63,280 nt of DNA, taken from the NCBI GenBank assembly GCA_030622755.1, contig JAUXFT010000006.1:1-63280 (forward strand), read 5' to 3'. The position numbers and the translations under genes were made by a program. Below the pieces are notes generated by a model, which was not told the DNA's origin, did no database searches, and saw only the letters and a list, made by a program, of their open reading frames with translations. Each line of letters starts with the position of its first letter. The first letter of the stretch is position 1. This stretch comes from Aestuariirhabdus sp. GTDB taxonomy: Bacteria > Pseudomonadota > Gammaproteobacteria > Pseudomonadales > Aestuariirhabdaceae. Positions 1 through 8,995 of the stretch are shown one piece after another.

Positions 1-1019
1 CCGTTTGTGATGGTTGGTGATAGCACTCCCATGTCGATTATCAGTAGCTTGGAGGAGCTGGACAGGGTGCTATCTAGAGTAGACATGGCGGAAATGATCA
101 GGGCGGCGTTGAAAAGTAACATCGGATATTCCCCTAGCAACCTTTGCAGTACTGCGGTCATCGCTTCGCCATCCTGAGCCTGGGCGCCGGCAATAATACC
201 TAACGACCCGAACGCAAAAATGCACAGTATGCTGATCCATGCAGCGTGCATAAAACTTTTACGCGTCGTGCTGCGATCGGCAAGGAATCCTCGATCCATC
301 ATGACCGGGTCATGCATTGGATAGCTCCATACCTGAAGCAGAGCTACGGCCATCAGGATAGGTCCTGGATCGTTAAACTCAAATTCAACAAAAGTAATAT
401 TAGAGACTGTAAAGAGGCCATTTGCAGCGGTAATCAGAAGCAGTAGGCCGAGAGTGGCAAGGAATACCAGCATCTGAAAGAGATCAGTACGTAAGCTTGC
501 GTGCAGGCCTCCTAGCATTGAATAAAGGAGCGTGACGCAGGCAAGCCCGATGATAGCCGCTACATAGAGATTTGAGCCCGCAGCTCCGAACAGGATGCCG
601 ATAACCAGCAGATTGGCGAATACCTCACTAATTAAGCGTATAGCTACGACCAGATTGTAACAACGGCAACCCCAGTTTCCGAATCGGTCTGCGAGGAATG
701 ACTGTACGCTGCTAAATCCATGGCGGAACCGGAGCTGGTCAATAATAATGCCGCCCGTGACGAAGGAGAGATAATACAGGGTGTAGCCGAGCGTTCCCCA
801 AAGCCCATAGTAGTAGCCTAGAATGGCAGCATTTAGCAGCGATCGGGCAAATATCCAGGTGGTTACTTGTGAAAAGACAAGAGTCCATAGGCCCGGTGAA
901 TGCCCATTTTCTTCACGTCCGAGGAAAAAAGTATCCGGGTTGCTGGTTCGTCTTGATATAAGAATTGAAATTAAAGCGATGGTTCCTGCAAGCAGGGGGA
1001 GAAAGTAACTCTCGGTCAT
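1..1019 (-). CDS. Sodium:solute symporter (SSF family), partial, cut by left edge
   Basis: The reverse strand reads open from an ATG at 1019-1017 to the window edge with no stop (339 codons seen). The product begins MTESYFLPLLAG and is a chain of hydrophobic membrane segments. Near the truncated end it carries STLDSTLSSSSKLL, the serine/threonine-rich sequence that forms part of the sodium site in the SSF (SGLT/PutP) fold. An RTDLFQ motif after a GG turn (MLGGLHASLRTDLFQ), also typical of the family, lies mid-way. It should sit in the inner membrane and import a small solute with sodium; the substrate cannot be told. It lies downstream of tas on the same strand, 190 bp away, with two inverted repeats between them, so it is probably transcribed separately. 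Confidence 0.85.
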   Translation of the reverse strand, partial: MTESYFLPLLAGTIALISILISRRTSNPDTFFLGREENGHSPGLWTLVFSQVTTWIFARSLLNAAILGYYYGLWGTLGYTLYYLSFVTGGIIIDQLRFRHGFSSVQSFLADRFGNWGCRCYNLVVAIRLISEVFANLLVIGILFGAAGSNLYVAAIIGLACVTLLYSMLGGLHASLRTDLFQMLVFLATLGLLLLITAANGLFTVSNITFVEFEFNDPGPILMAVALLQVWSYPMHDPVMMDRGFLADRSTTRKSFMHAAWISILCIFAFGSLGIIAGAQAQDGEAMTAVLQRLLGEYPMLLFNAALIISAMSTLDSTLSSSSKLLIIDMGVLSPTITN

Positions 1020-1062
1020 CAGGTTTCCTGCGGTGTTTGTTGTTATCAGTCTTACCCGTTTA

Positions 1063-1084
1063 CCTATGCCTGTATTGGCATAGG
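1063..1084. repeat. Perfect 8-bp inverted repeat upstream of symporter gene
   Basis: CCTATGCC and GGCATAGG are separated by 6 nt, 44 nt upstream of the symporter start codon. No T-run follows on the reverse strand, so an operator or mRNA stem in the symporter leader is more likely than a terminator. Function is inferred only. Confidence 0.4.
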
Positions 1085-1117
1085 TTCCTGAGTGCTATTT
1101 TTTGGGTATATTTTTAG

Positions 1118-1148
1118 GGGTGTGGCATTTGAAGTTTGTACCACACCC
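1118..1148. repeat. 8-bp inverted repeat, tas-symporter intergenic
   Basis: GGGTGTGG and CCACACCC flank a 15-nt spacer, between the end of tas (1210) and the symporter start (1019). It could be a transcript-end stem for tas or a regulator site for the symporter. There is no clear U-tract on the tas strand. Confidence 0.35.
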
Positions 1149-1209
1149 GATAGACCCTTGGAGTGTTTATATTGTTTCGTACCCAGTGACGACTATCTGA
1201 TGCGTTTGT

Positions 1210-2253
1210 TCAGGGGGCTGGATTAGGGTGCCTGGTGTGAATTGCTTCTATTTCGGCGACCGTCTCGGCATCAAGGGAGAGTTCAATACTGGCAAGGTTG
1301 TTACGTAATTGCTCTGTTGATGTTGCGCCAATGATATTGCTGGTCAGGAAGGGGCGGCTATTCACATAAGCTAGTGCCATTTGAGCAGGGTCGAGTTCAC
1401 GTGCTTTTGCGAGTTCAACATAAGCCTCGGTTGCAGCCACTGCTTGAGGGTTGTTATACCTGCTGAATCGGCTAAACAGTGTAATGCGCCCCTTGGGTGG
1501 TTGTGCTCCGTGTAAATATTTACCGCTAAGCACACCAAATCCCAGAGGAGAATATGCCAGTAGCCCTACCTCTTCGCGGTGGGATATCTCGGCAAGGCCT
1601 ATTTCGAATGTTCTGTTCAGGAGGTTGTATGGGTTTTGGATGCTCACGGCCTTCGGCCACCCATGTTTGTTAGAGAGTCTGAGGTATTCCATCACTCCCC
1701 AGGGGGTCTCATTAGAAATACCTATATGGCGTATTTTACCGGTTTGAACCAATTCGTGCAGTGCAGAGAGAGTTTCTTCAATGGATATGACGTCGGCGCG
1801 AGTGCTGTGTTGATAACCAAGTTGGCCGAAGAAGTTAGTGTCTCGTTCAGGCCAATGTACCTGATAAAGATCGATATAATCTGTTTGTAATCGCTTCAAG
1901 CTGGCGTTGCAGGCCTCAATGATGCTATTTCGGTCCAGGCGTGCACCACCATCGCGCATATAGCTAACCCACTCGCCAGGACCTGAGACCTTGCTTGCTA
2001 TTACAAGATCTTCGCGTCGCGGTTGTCTTTTGAGCCACTGGCCAAGAATTTCTTCGGTTTTTGTATAGGTTTCTGCTTTAGGGGGTACTGGGTAGAGTTC
2101 AGCTGTGTCAATGAAGTTAACCCCGCTGGATATAGCCATATCAAGTTGTTGCCAGCCTTCTTCTGCGGTATTTTGTTCCCCCCAGGTCATTGTGCCCAGA
2201 CAGATACGGCTGACTTTAATATCAGTGTTGCTTAAATAGCTATATTCCATCAT
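1210..2253 (-). CDS. tas: NADP(H)-dependent aldo-keto reductase, Tas family
   Basis: A 347-aa protein with the whole aldo-keto reductase TIM barrel. The catalytic tetrad is visible: Asp49 and Tyr54 (DTAELYP), Lys88 (ASKV) and His133 (QVHWP). The conserved N-terminus (GTMTWGEQN), PVPP after Tyr54 and the SKVSGP stretch match E. coli Tas closely, and length is normal (E. coli Tas is 346 aa). The family reduces aldehydes and ketones with NADPH; the physiological substrate is not known. The start could be the second codon, since two ATGs are adjacent (MMEYSYL). It is transcribed away from rplM, and no partner gene is evident. Confidence 0.9.
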   Translation of the reverse strand: MMEYSYLSNTDIKVSRICLGTMTWGEQNTAEEGWQQLDMAISSGVNFIDTAELYPVPPKAETYTKTEEILGQWLKRQPRREDLVIASKVSGPGEWVSYMRDGGARLDRNSIIEACNASLKRLQTDYIDLYQVHWPERDTNFFGQLGYQHSTRADVISIEETLSALHELVQTGKIRHIGISNETPWGVMEYLRLSNKHGWPKAVSIQNPYNLLNRTFEIGLAEISHREEVGLLAYSPLGFGVLSGKYLHGAQPPKGRITLFSRFSRYNNPQAVAATEAYVELAKARELDPAQMALAYVNSRPFLTSNIIGATSTEQLRNNLASIELSLDAETVAEIEAIHTRHPNPAP

Positions 2254-2322
2254 TACTTTCCTTGTGCGCCCTGAAGCATTTATAAGAGCACGGAGGCTTA
2301 GGAGAAAAAAAGCGTATTAGGG

Positions 2323-2351
2323 CTTTTTTTCTCGTGCTGGCTGAGTATAAT
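2323..2351 (+). promoter_or_regulatory. Probable rplM-rpsI promoter
   Basis: A consensus TATAAT lies at 2346-2351, about 130 nt before rplM. The -35 region is only a T-run (2324-2330), so the match is one-sided. The resulting leader of roughly 125 nt (to 2483) contains the dyad CCAAC-N6-GTTGG just before the start codon. In E. coli the L13 operon is autoregulated through its leader; whether this leader binds L13 is inference. Confidence 0.45.
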
Positions 2352-2483
2352 GGCGCTCCCGTTTCCTACACTATTGCCCTAAGACAGTTAATCCGTCTCC
2401 GGTCGCCCTCAGGGGAGTCGGTTCGGGTTGGTCTTTAATTATGATGCCAACGATTGAGTTGGTCATTTAGGCAGGTTTAATCA

Positions 2484-2912
2484 ATGAAAACTTATACTGC
2501 AAAACCAGAAACCGTCAAGCGTGACTGGTTCGTTGTGGATGCTACAGGAAAAACCCTGGGTCGTCTTTCAACCGAGATCGCCTCGCGCTTGCGTGGTAAG
2601 CATAAGCCAGAATATACCCCTCACGTAGATACAGGTGACTACATTGTTGTAGTTAACGCTGAAAAAGTTCACGTGTCTGGCAAAAAAGCACAAGACAAGA
2701 TGTACTACAGCCATACCGGATACCCGGGCGGATTACGTAGCATGAACTTCAGCGATTTGATTGAGCGTGCTCCTGAGCGTGTTCTTGAGAAGGCTGTTAA
2801 GGGTATGCTGCCCAAAGGGCCTCTGGGTCGCGCTATGCACGCAAAGCTTAAAGTGTATGCTGGTGATCAGCATCCACACGCAGCTCAACAACCTCAGACT
2901 CTGGATATCTAA
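2484..2912 (+). CDS. rplM: 50S ribosomal protein L13
   Basis: A 142-aa protein, exactly the usual length, beginning [15 protein letters not shown] and containing the family signatures [18 protein letters not shown] and [11 protein letters not shown]13 is an early-assembly protein of the large ribosomal subunit, binding 23S rRNA. It forms the standard two-gene operon with rpsI, which starts 14 nt after the stop codon. Confidence 0.98.
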   Translation: MKTYTAKPETVKRDWFVVDATGKTLGRLSTEIASRLRGKHKPEYTPHVDTGDYIVVVNAEKVHVSGKKAQDKMYYSHTGYPGGLRSMNFSDLIERAPERVLEKAVKGMLPKGPLGRAMHAKLKVYAGDQHPHAAQQPQTLDI

Positions 2913-2926
2913 CGGAAAGGTTCGCT

Positions 2927-3319
2927 ATGTCTACCACTCAATATTATGGAACTGGTCGCCGTAAAACTTCGACCGCCCGTGTGTTTATCAAGTCTGGAAC
3001 TGGCGCCATTGTTGTAAATGGTCGTCCACTGGACGAATATTTCGGTCGCGAGACTGCGCGCATGATTGTACGTCAGCCGCTGCAGCTGGTTAATTTGACT
3101 GAAAAGTTTGATATCAAAGTTACTGTCGCTGGCGGTGGTGGTTTTGGTCAGGCTGGTGCTATCCGTCACGGTATTACCCGTGCGTTGATGCAATATGACG
3201 AGGAGTTGCGTCCACCGTTGCGTCAAGCTGGCTTTGTCACTCGCGATGCGCGTGAAGTTGAACGTAAGAAGGTTGGTTTACGTAAAGCTCGTAAGCGTCC
3301 TCAGTTCTCCAAGCGTTAA
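2927..3319 (+). CDS. rpsI: 30S ribosomal protein S9
   Basis: A 130-aa protein of usual length with the S9 hallmarks [14 protein letters not shown] near the N-terminus, [15 protein letters not shown] in the middle and the basic tail ending KRPQFSKR. That tail reaches the P-site tRNA in the ribosome. It is preceded by AACGGAAAGG as ribosome-binding site and follows rplM in one operon. A strong terminator lies 50-80 nt downstream. Confidence 0.98.
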   Translation: MSTTQYYGTGRRKTSTARVFIKSGTGAIVVNGRPLDEYFGRETARMIVRQPLQLVNLTEKFDIKVTVAGGGGFGQAGAIRHGITRALMQYDEELRPPLRQAGFVTRDAREVERKKVGLRKARKRPQFSKR

Positions 3320-3335
3320 GGGTTACACGGCCCTG

Positions 3336-3400
3336 CCGAAACCTTTGGTTTCGGGCTTGTGTTACGAAAACGCTCTTTGTTAAAAGAGCGTTTTTTTTTG
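3336..3400 (+). terminator. Terminator of rplM-rpsI operon (tandem hairpins)
   Basis: A first perfect 8-bp hairpin (CCGAAACC-TTT-GGTTTCGG, 3336-3354) is followed by a second, AAACGCTCTT...AAGAGCGTTT (3368-3393), running into nine Ts. The second is a classical intrinsic terminator. Confidence 0.9.
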
Positions 3401-3595
3401 CTTTGATCTGAGTCAGTGCCTAGGCTTGAGGATGTTTGTCATCCTTGCTTGCACGCGTGTATTTCTTTACCATCCGAAGGGTTTATTCTTCGAATTCTGT
3501 GGACGATGAAGAAATACAATACAATAGGATTCAACGTACCTGCCCGTGTTGGTCTGGGCGGGTAGTAAATATGTTCTTATGGGGAGATAAGATAA

Positions 3596-4189
3596 ATGAA
3601 TAATGACGGCGTGGATAAGGGTCGTCGTCGCCTGCTGATAGGAGCCACCTCTGCGGTGGGTGCTGTTGGTGCGGTCGGCGCTGCTGTCCCTTTTATTGCC
3701 TCCTGGAACCCCAGCGCCAAAGCGAAAGCGGCTGGTGCTCCGGTAAGGGTTAAAGTCGATAAGTTGGAGATGGGACAGCAAGTTATTGCTGCGTGGCAAG
3801 GCAAGCCAATTTTTATTCTGCGCCGCGAGCAAGGCATGCTTGAAAATATCACCCAACAAAATGATCGTTTAGCGGATCCCGCATCTAATGAATCGGAGCA
3901 GCCGGATTACGCCAAAAACGAATACCGTTCTCGTAAAGATGATTTGCTGGTTCTGATAGGGCTTTGCACGCATTTAGGCTGTTCTCCGAAGATATTTACG
4001 GAGGTTAAGCCAATGGAGTTTGAGGTTGATTGGAAAGGTGGATACCACTGTCCGTGCCATGGTTCCAAGTTTGATCTGGCAGGCAGGGTTTACCAGGGAG
4101 TACCTGCACCAACCAATCTGGTTGTACCCCCTTATTCCTATATTGATGACAATACCATTATTGTCGGTGTCGATGAGGAGAGTGCGTAA
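3596..4189 (+). CDS. petA: Ubiquinol-cytochrome c reductase iron-sulfur (Rieske) subunit
   Basis: A 197-aa protein. The N-terminus has a twin-arginine-type sequence (GRRRLLIGA, residues 9-17) followed by an Ala/Val/Gly-rich transmembrane anchor. The Rieske 2Fe-2S ligands are in CTHLGC (124-129) and CPCHGS (152-157). It accepts electrons from ubiquinol in the cytochrome bc1 complex and passes them to cytochrome c1. It is the first gene of petABC; petB starts within its stop codon (TAATG). A GGGGAGATAAG ribosome-binding site precedes the ATG. Confidence 0.97.
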   Translation: MNNDGVDKGRRRLLIGATSAVGAVGAVGAAVPFIASWNPSAKAKAAGAPVRVKVDKLEMGQQVIAAWQGKPIFILRREQGMLENITQQNDRLADPASNESEQPDYAKNEYRSRKDDLLVLIGLCTHLGCSPKIFTEVKPMEFEVDWKGGYHCPCHGSKFDLAGRVYQGVPAPTNLVVPPYSYIDDNTIIVGVDEESA

Positions 4190-5400
4190 TGAAAGGATTT
4201 ATGGCATGGGTTGACGCACGTTTTCCTGCGACAAAAATGTGGGAAGATCATCTTAGTAAGTATTACGCCCCCAAAAACTTTAATTTCTGGTATTACTTCG
4301 GATCCCTGGCGCTTCTGGTACTGGTTAACCAGCTACTCACGGGTATTTGGCTCACCATGAGTTATGTGCCTTCCGGAGAGGCGGCTTTTGCATCTGTTGA
4401 ATACATAATGCGTGATGTTGAGTACGGTTGGATACTGCGCTATTTGCATTCCACGGGTGCTTCGATGTTCTTTATCGTTGTATATCTGCATATGTTCCGT
4501 GGTCTGCTGTATGGTTCTTACCGTGCGCCACGTGAATTAGTGTGGATCTTTGGTATGGCAATTTATCTGGCCTTGATGGCTGAAGGTTTCATGGGCTATC
4601 TGTTGCCTTGGGGGCAGATGTCATACTGGGGTGCCCAGGTAATCATCTCCCTGTTTGGCGCGATTCCTGTCATTGGTCCGGACCTGCAGCAGTGGATTCG
4701 AGGTGATTTCCTGATTTCCGGAATTACCCTGAACCGCTTCTTCGCATTGCACGTGGTGGCATTGCCTATTGTTCTGTTGGCGCTGGTGGTTATGCATATT
4801 ATTGCCCTGCATGAAGTGGGCTCTAATAATCCGGACGGTATTGAGATTAAGAAAACCAAGGGTGAGGATGGTATCCCACTGGATGGTATTCCTTTCCATC
4901 CCTACTACAGCGTAAAAGATATAGTCGGTGTGGTGGTGTTCCTGTTTATTTTCTGTGCCATCGTGTTCTTCTTCCCTGAGATGGGCGGGTATTTCATAGA
5001 GCATGCCAACTTCGAACAGGCTGATAACCTGAAGACCCCGGCACATATTGCCCCGGTTTGGTACTTCACGCCTTTCTATGCAATCTTGCGTGCAATACCT
5101 GATAAATTGATGGGTGTTATAGCAATGGCTGCTGCAATTGCCATTTTGTTTGTGTTGCCTTGGCTTGATCGTAGTCCGGTTAAATCCATGCGCTACAAAG
5201 GTATTTTGAGTAAAATCGCGCTGGCTGGTTTTGCAATCTCCTTTGTTTGGCTGGGTTGGTTGGGTGCGGTGCCGGCTACCGCAGAGCGTACCTTGTACTC
5301 TCAGATCGGTACCGTGATGTATTTTGCCTACTTTGTGTTGATGCCTTTCTATACCAAGATGGAAAAGACTAAACCAGTACCAGAAAGGGTGACAGGCTAA
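4189..5400 (+). CDS. petB: Cytochrome b subunit of bc1 complex
   Basis: A 403-aa multi-span membrane protein. Typical cytochrome b features are seen: the paired heme-binding histidines in two helices (RYLHSTGASMFF/YLHMFRGLLYGS and FFALHVVALP/VVMHIIALHEVGSNNPDG), LLPWGQMSYWGAQV at the quinol site, and a C-terminal half with further spans. It holds the two b hemes and the quinone sites of the complex. Starts and stops overlap with petA and petC by one base each, indicating translational coupling in one operon. Confidence 0.97.
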   Translation: MKGFMAWVDARFPATKMWEDHLSKYYAPKNFNFWYYFGSLALLVLVNQLLTGIWLTMSYVPSGEAAFASVEYIMRDVEYGWILRYLHSTGASMFFIVVYLHMFRGLLYGSYRAPRELVWIFGMAIYLALMAEGFMGYLLPWGQMSYWGAQVIISLFGAIPVIGPDLQQWIRGDFLISGITLNRFFALHVVALPIVLLALVVMHIIALHEVGSNNPDGIEIKKTKGEDGIPLDGIPFHPYYSVKDIVGVVVFLFIFCAIVFFFPEMGGYFIEHANFEQADNLKTPAHIAPVWYFTPFYAILRAIPDKLMGVIAMAAAIAILFVLPWLDRSPVKSMRYKGILSKIALAGFAISFVWLGWLGAVPATAERTLYSQIGTVMYFAYFVLMPFYTKMEKTKPVPERVTG

Positions 5401-6152
5401 TGAAAAAGCAACTAATAGCACTGATTTTTGCGGTATTGCCTGTAGCTACCTTTGCTGCAGGTGGGGACGGATATCCGCTGGACCATATGGAACCTAATGT
5501 GGCGAATAAGGCATCTTTGCAAGATGGTCTGAATACCTACATGAACTATTGTAAGGGTTGTCATGCAACCCAGTTCCAGCGCTATGAGCGAGTAGCCGAT
5601 GACCTGGGTATTCCTCATGGTCTGTTTATGGAAAATATTGTATTCAATGATGCCACTAGAATTGGCGATTTGATGACAAACCCGATGCGGGCAGATGAAT
5701 CCAAGGCATGGTTTGGAGTTACGCCTCCGGATTTGACTTTGGTAGCTCGCGTTCGTGGAGCTGATTGGTTGTATACATATTTGCGTACCTTTTATGTAGA
5801 TTCCAAGAGGCCTTGGGGTTTGAATAATAAGGTGTTTCCTGATGTAGCTATGCCGCACGTCCTTGCAGAGCTGCAAGGTTTACAAGCAGATAGTTGTGCC
5901 GGCGGTGACACCACGGAGCGTGATATTCTGACAGGTGAGAAGCTGTGTGGCTTTAATCTGGTGGAAAAGGGTAGCCAAACTACCGACGAGTATGACCGCA
6001 CAGTATATAATCTGGTTAATTTCCTGGTGTATGCTGCAGAGCCAATGCAGCTTGAGCGCAAGCGAATTGGTGTGTGGGTCCTATTGTTCTTGTTAGTGTT
6101 GCTGGTTCCAGCTTACCTTCTTAAGAAAGAATACTGGAAAGACATACACTAA
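5400..6152 (+). CDS. petC: Cytochrome c1
   Basis: A 250-aa protein with a cleavable signal peptide (residues 1-20, ending TFAA), the c-type heme motif CKGCH (51-55), and a single C-terminal membrane anchor (VWVLLFLLVLLVPAYLL) followed by KKEYWKDIH. It faces the periplasm and passes electrons from the Rieske centre to soluble cytochrome c. It is the last gene of petABC and is followed within 20 nt by an intrinsic terminator. Confidence 0.97.
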   Translation: MKKQLIALIFAVLPVATFAAGGDGYPLDHMEPNVANKASLQDGLNTYMNYCKGCHATQFQRYERVADDLGIPHGLFMENIVFNDATRIGDLMTNPMRADESKAWFGVTPPDLTLVARVRGADWLYTYLRTFYVDSKRPWGLNNKVFPDVAMPHVLAELQGLQADSCAGGDTTERDILTGEKLCGFNLVEKGSQTTDEYDRTVYNLVNFLVYAAEPMQLERKRIGVWVLLFLLVLLVPAYLLKKEYWKDIH

Positions 6153-6171
6153 TAAGGTGTATACCAAACGG

Positions 6172-6212
6172 GTGCGTAGCTGATTGCTCGGCTACGCACA
6201 TTTTTGTTTTTT
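6172..6212 (+). terminator. Terminator of petABC
   Basis: A perfect 9-bp stem GTGCGTAGC/GCTACGCAC with a 10-nt loop is followed by ATTTTTGTTTTTT. Confidence 0.93.
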
Positions 6213-6236
6213 AACTCCGCAATTTTGGAGGTAAAA

Positions 6237-6866
6237 ATGGGCGTAGTCGCCAAACGTTCCTCAATGACCTTTTATTCTGATGCTTCGGGTCATTTTAGCC
6301 ATCGAGTCCGTATTGTTTTGGCTGAAAAGGGGGTTGCAGTCGATGTACAGGATATTGATCCTGATGCTATTCCGACTGAGGTTGCTGACCTCAATCCATA
6401 CAATACATTACCGACTTTGGTAGATCGTGATTTAGTGCTGTATGAGCCAAATGTCATGATGGAGTATCTTGATGAGCGTTTTCCTCATCCTCCCTTACTC
6501 CCGGTTTATCCTGTTGCAAGGGCACAGAGCCGCTTGCTGATTCATCGTATTGACAAGGATTGGAGTGCATTGGTTGGAACGATACTTGATTCGAAGTCTC
6601 GTGAAACTGCTGTTAACAAGGCTAGAAAAGAGCTGCGTGATAGTTTGGTAGGTATTGCACCTGCCTTTGAAGAAAAACCATTCTTCATGAGTGATGACTT
6701 CACGTTGGTTGATTGCTGTATCGCACCGATTTTGTGGCGTATGGCAGATCTCGGAATTGAGCTACCTAAGCAGGCTAAACCTTTACTGGACTATGCTGAG
6801 CGCTTGTTTGAAAGAGAGTCTTTTAAAGAAAGTCTCTCTGAAATTGAGCGTGAAATGCGTCTTTGA
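6237..6866 (+). CDS. sspA: Stringent starvation protein A
   Basis: 209 aa from the ATG at 6237, which has a perfect GGAGG (6227-6231) five bases upstream. An upstream in-frame TTG lies inside the U-tract of the petABC terminator and is not the start. The protein has the glutathione-transferase fold ([44 protein letters not shown]), very close to E. coli SspA. SspA binds RNA polymerase holoenzyme as a transcription regulator in starvation and stress. It is paired with sspB, though a strong hairpin-T-run separates them, so sspB is likely to have partly independent expression. Confidence 0.95.
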   Translation: MGVVAKRSSMTFYSDASGHFSHRVRIVLAEKGVAVDVQDIDPDAIPTEVADLNPYNTLPTLVDRDLVLYEPNVMMEYLDERFPHPPLLPVYPVARAQSRLLIHRIDKDWSALVGTILDSKSRETAVNKARKELRDSLVGIAPAFEEKPFFMSDDFTLVDCCIAPILWRMADLGIELPKQAKPLLDYAERLFERESFKESLSEIEREMRL

Positions 6867-6882
6867 AGTAGGGGCGATAATC

Positions 6883-6910
6883 AAAAGGAGAGCTTGGCTC
6901 TCCTTTTTTT
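6883..6910 (+). terminator. Terminator between sspA and sspB
   Basis: AAAAGGAGAGC-TTG-GCTCTCCTTTT is a perfect 11-bp stem ending in seven Ts. Confidence 0.9.
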
Positions 6911-6960
6911 GTTTAATGATAGTGCAGATGTCTGTCGCGCTGGTTTGACTGGAGTAGATG

Positions 6961-7362
6961 ATGTCGATGAGTTCGAGTCAGCCCTATATGATCAGGGCTA
7001 TTTATGAGTGGATCGTTGATAACGACTGTACTCCATATTTATTAGTGAATGCGGAGTCTGAGGGGGTGTTGGTTCCTCAGGAGTTTGTTAACGACGGTCA
7101 GATTATTCTGAATATAGCTCCTACGGCGGTCAGAGAGTTGTTGATGACCAACGAAGAGGTTGAATTTAATGGCCGCTTTGGGGGTAGGCCCATGCATGTT
7201 TACACCCCGATACACAGTGTGATGGCTATCTATGCTCGAGAAAATGGCCAGGGAATGGTCTTTGATGTTGATGACAGAAATTTACCGGATCCTGACGGTG
7301 GGGATACTCCTCTACCGGCCCCCAAGGGTGGGAAACGGCCAAGTTTGAAAGTTGTGAAATAG
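6961..7362 (+). CDS. sspB: ClpXP adaptor / stringent starvation protein B
   Basis: About 133 aa. The N-terminal domain (YMIRAIYEWIVDNDCTPYL, VPQEFVNDGQIILNIAP, FGGRPMHVYTPI) is the SspB dimeric substrate-binding domain. An acidic flexible linker (DPDGGDTP) leads to the C-terminal tail RPSLKVVK, the XB peptide that docks on ClpX. SspB delivers ssrA-tagged proteins to ClpXP. Three ATGs lie at 6958, 6961 and 6967; GGAG at 6951-6954 best fits 6961. The stop codon overlaps the base of a bidirectional terminator. Confidence 0.94.
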   Translation: MSMSSSQPYMIRAIYEWIVDNDCTPYLLVNAESEGVLVPQEFVNDGQIILNIAPTAVRELLMTNEEVEFNGRFGGRPMHVYTPIHSVMAIYARENGQGMVFDVDDRNLPDPDGGDTPLPAPKGGKRPSLKVVK

Positions 7363-7395
7363 TAAAAAAGGGGAACAGTGCTCCCCTTTTTTACT
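7361..7395. terminator. Bidirectional terminator between sspB and dolP
   Basis: A perfect 14-bp stem AGTAAAAAAGGGGA/TCCCCTTTTTTACT gives a U-tract on both strands and serves the convergent genes sspB and dolP. Confidence 0.9.
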
Positions 7396-7415
7396 ATTTA
7401 GGTGGTACGTGACGT

Positions 7416-8614
<1,199 letters not shown>

Positions 8615-8617
8615 TTA

Positions 8618-8995
8618 TCACAAAGTGATGGCGTTTTTAATCCATTCGAATTGGTAGCCTTGTGGGCCAGGTTTGCCGTTAGCTGCAATGACATCTATCC
8701 GACACTCCCTGTTATACAGTGTATGCCGTTGAAGATAGTGTTGTGCGCAATTAAGTAATCGTTGTTGCTTTTGTCGGGTGATGCTTTCTTGTGCATTACC
8801 GAACTTACCCCGACTACGTTGTCTCACCTCTATAAATACAATTGTTTGCTGCTCTTGCATAATCAGGTCTAGTTCACCGCCCTTGTATGCATAATTTTTA
8901 GTTAACAGTTTCAGCCCCTGCTGCAGGAGAAAGTTCAGGGCTTGGTGTTCCGCTTCTGCCCCCTTGTTGAAGCGTTGTTTCAGCGTCCAGTGCAT
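8618..8995 (-). CDS. yraN: YraN family (UPF0102) endonuclease-fold protein
   Basis: 125 aa with the UPF0102 core: G-AEHQALNFLLQQG, NYAYKGGELDLIM and IVFIEVRQRS, which together form a PD-(D/E)xK-like nuclease fold (ELD...EVR). The C-terminus has VDVIAANG-like IDVIAANG and EWIKNAI as in E. coli YraN. The role is unknown in most bacteria. The start at 8995 lies inside lpoA, giving a 98-nt out-of-frame overlap; family alignment from memory supports this start, since AEHQAL belongs to the conserved domain. Confidence 0.88.
   Translation of the reverse strand: MHWTLKQRFNKGAEAEHQALNFLLQQGLKLLTKNYAYKGGELDLIMQEQQTIVFIEVRQRSRGKFGNAQESITRQKQQRLLNCAQHYLQRHTLYNRECRIDVIAANGKPGPQGYQFEWIKNAITL

Noticed and set aside
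2305-2330. A-run/T-run hairpin (AAAAAAAGC...GCTTTTTTT) upstream of rplM
   Set aside because: Only two G-C pairs in the stem, too weak for a terminator; the T-run probably belongs to the rplM promoter region.
4621-5421. 266-codon open frame on the reverse strand of petB
   Set aside because: Lies wholly opposite petB/petC, with His/Gln-rich composition and no family look; it is a shadow of the cytochrome b reading frame.
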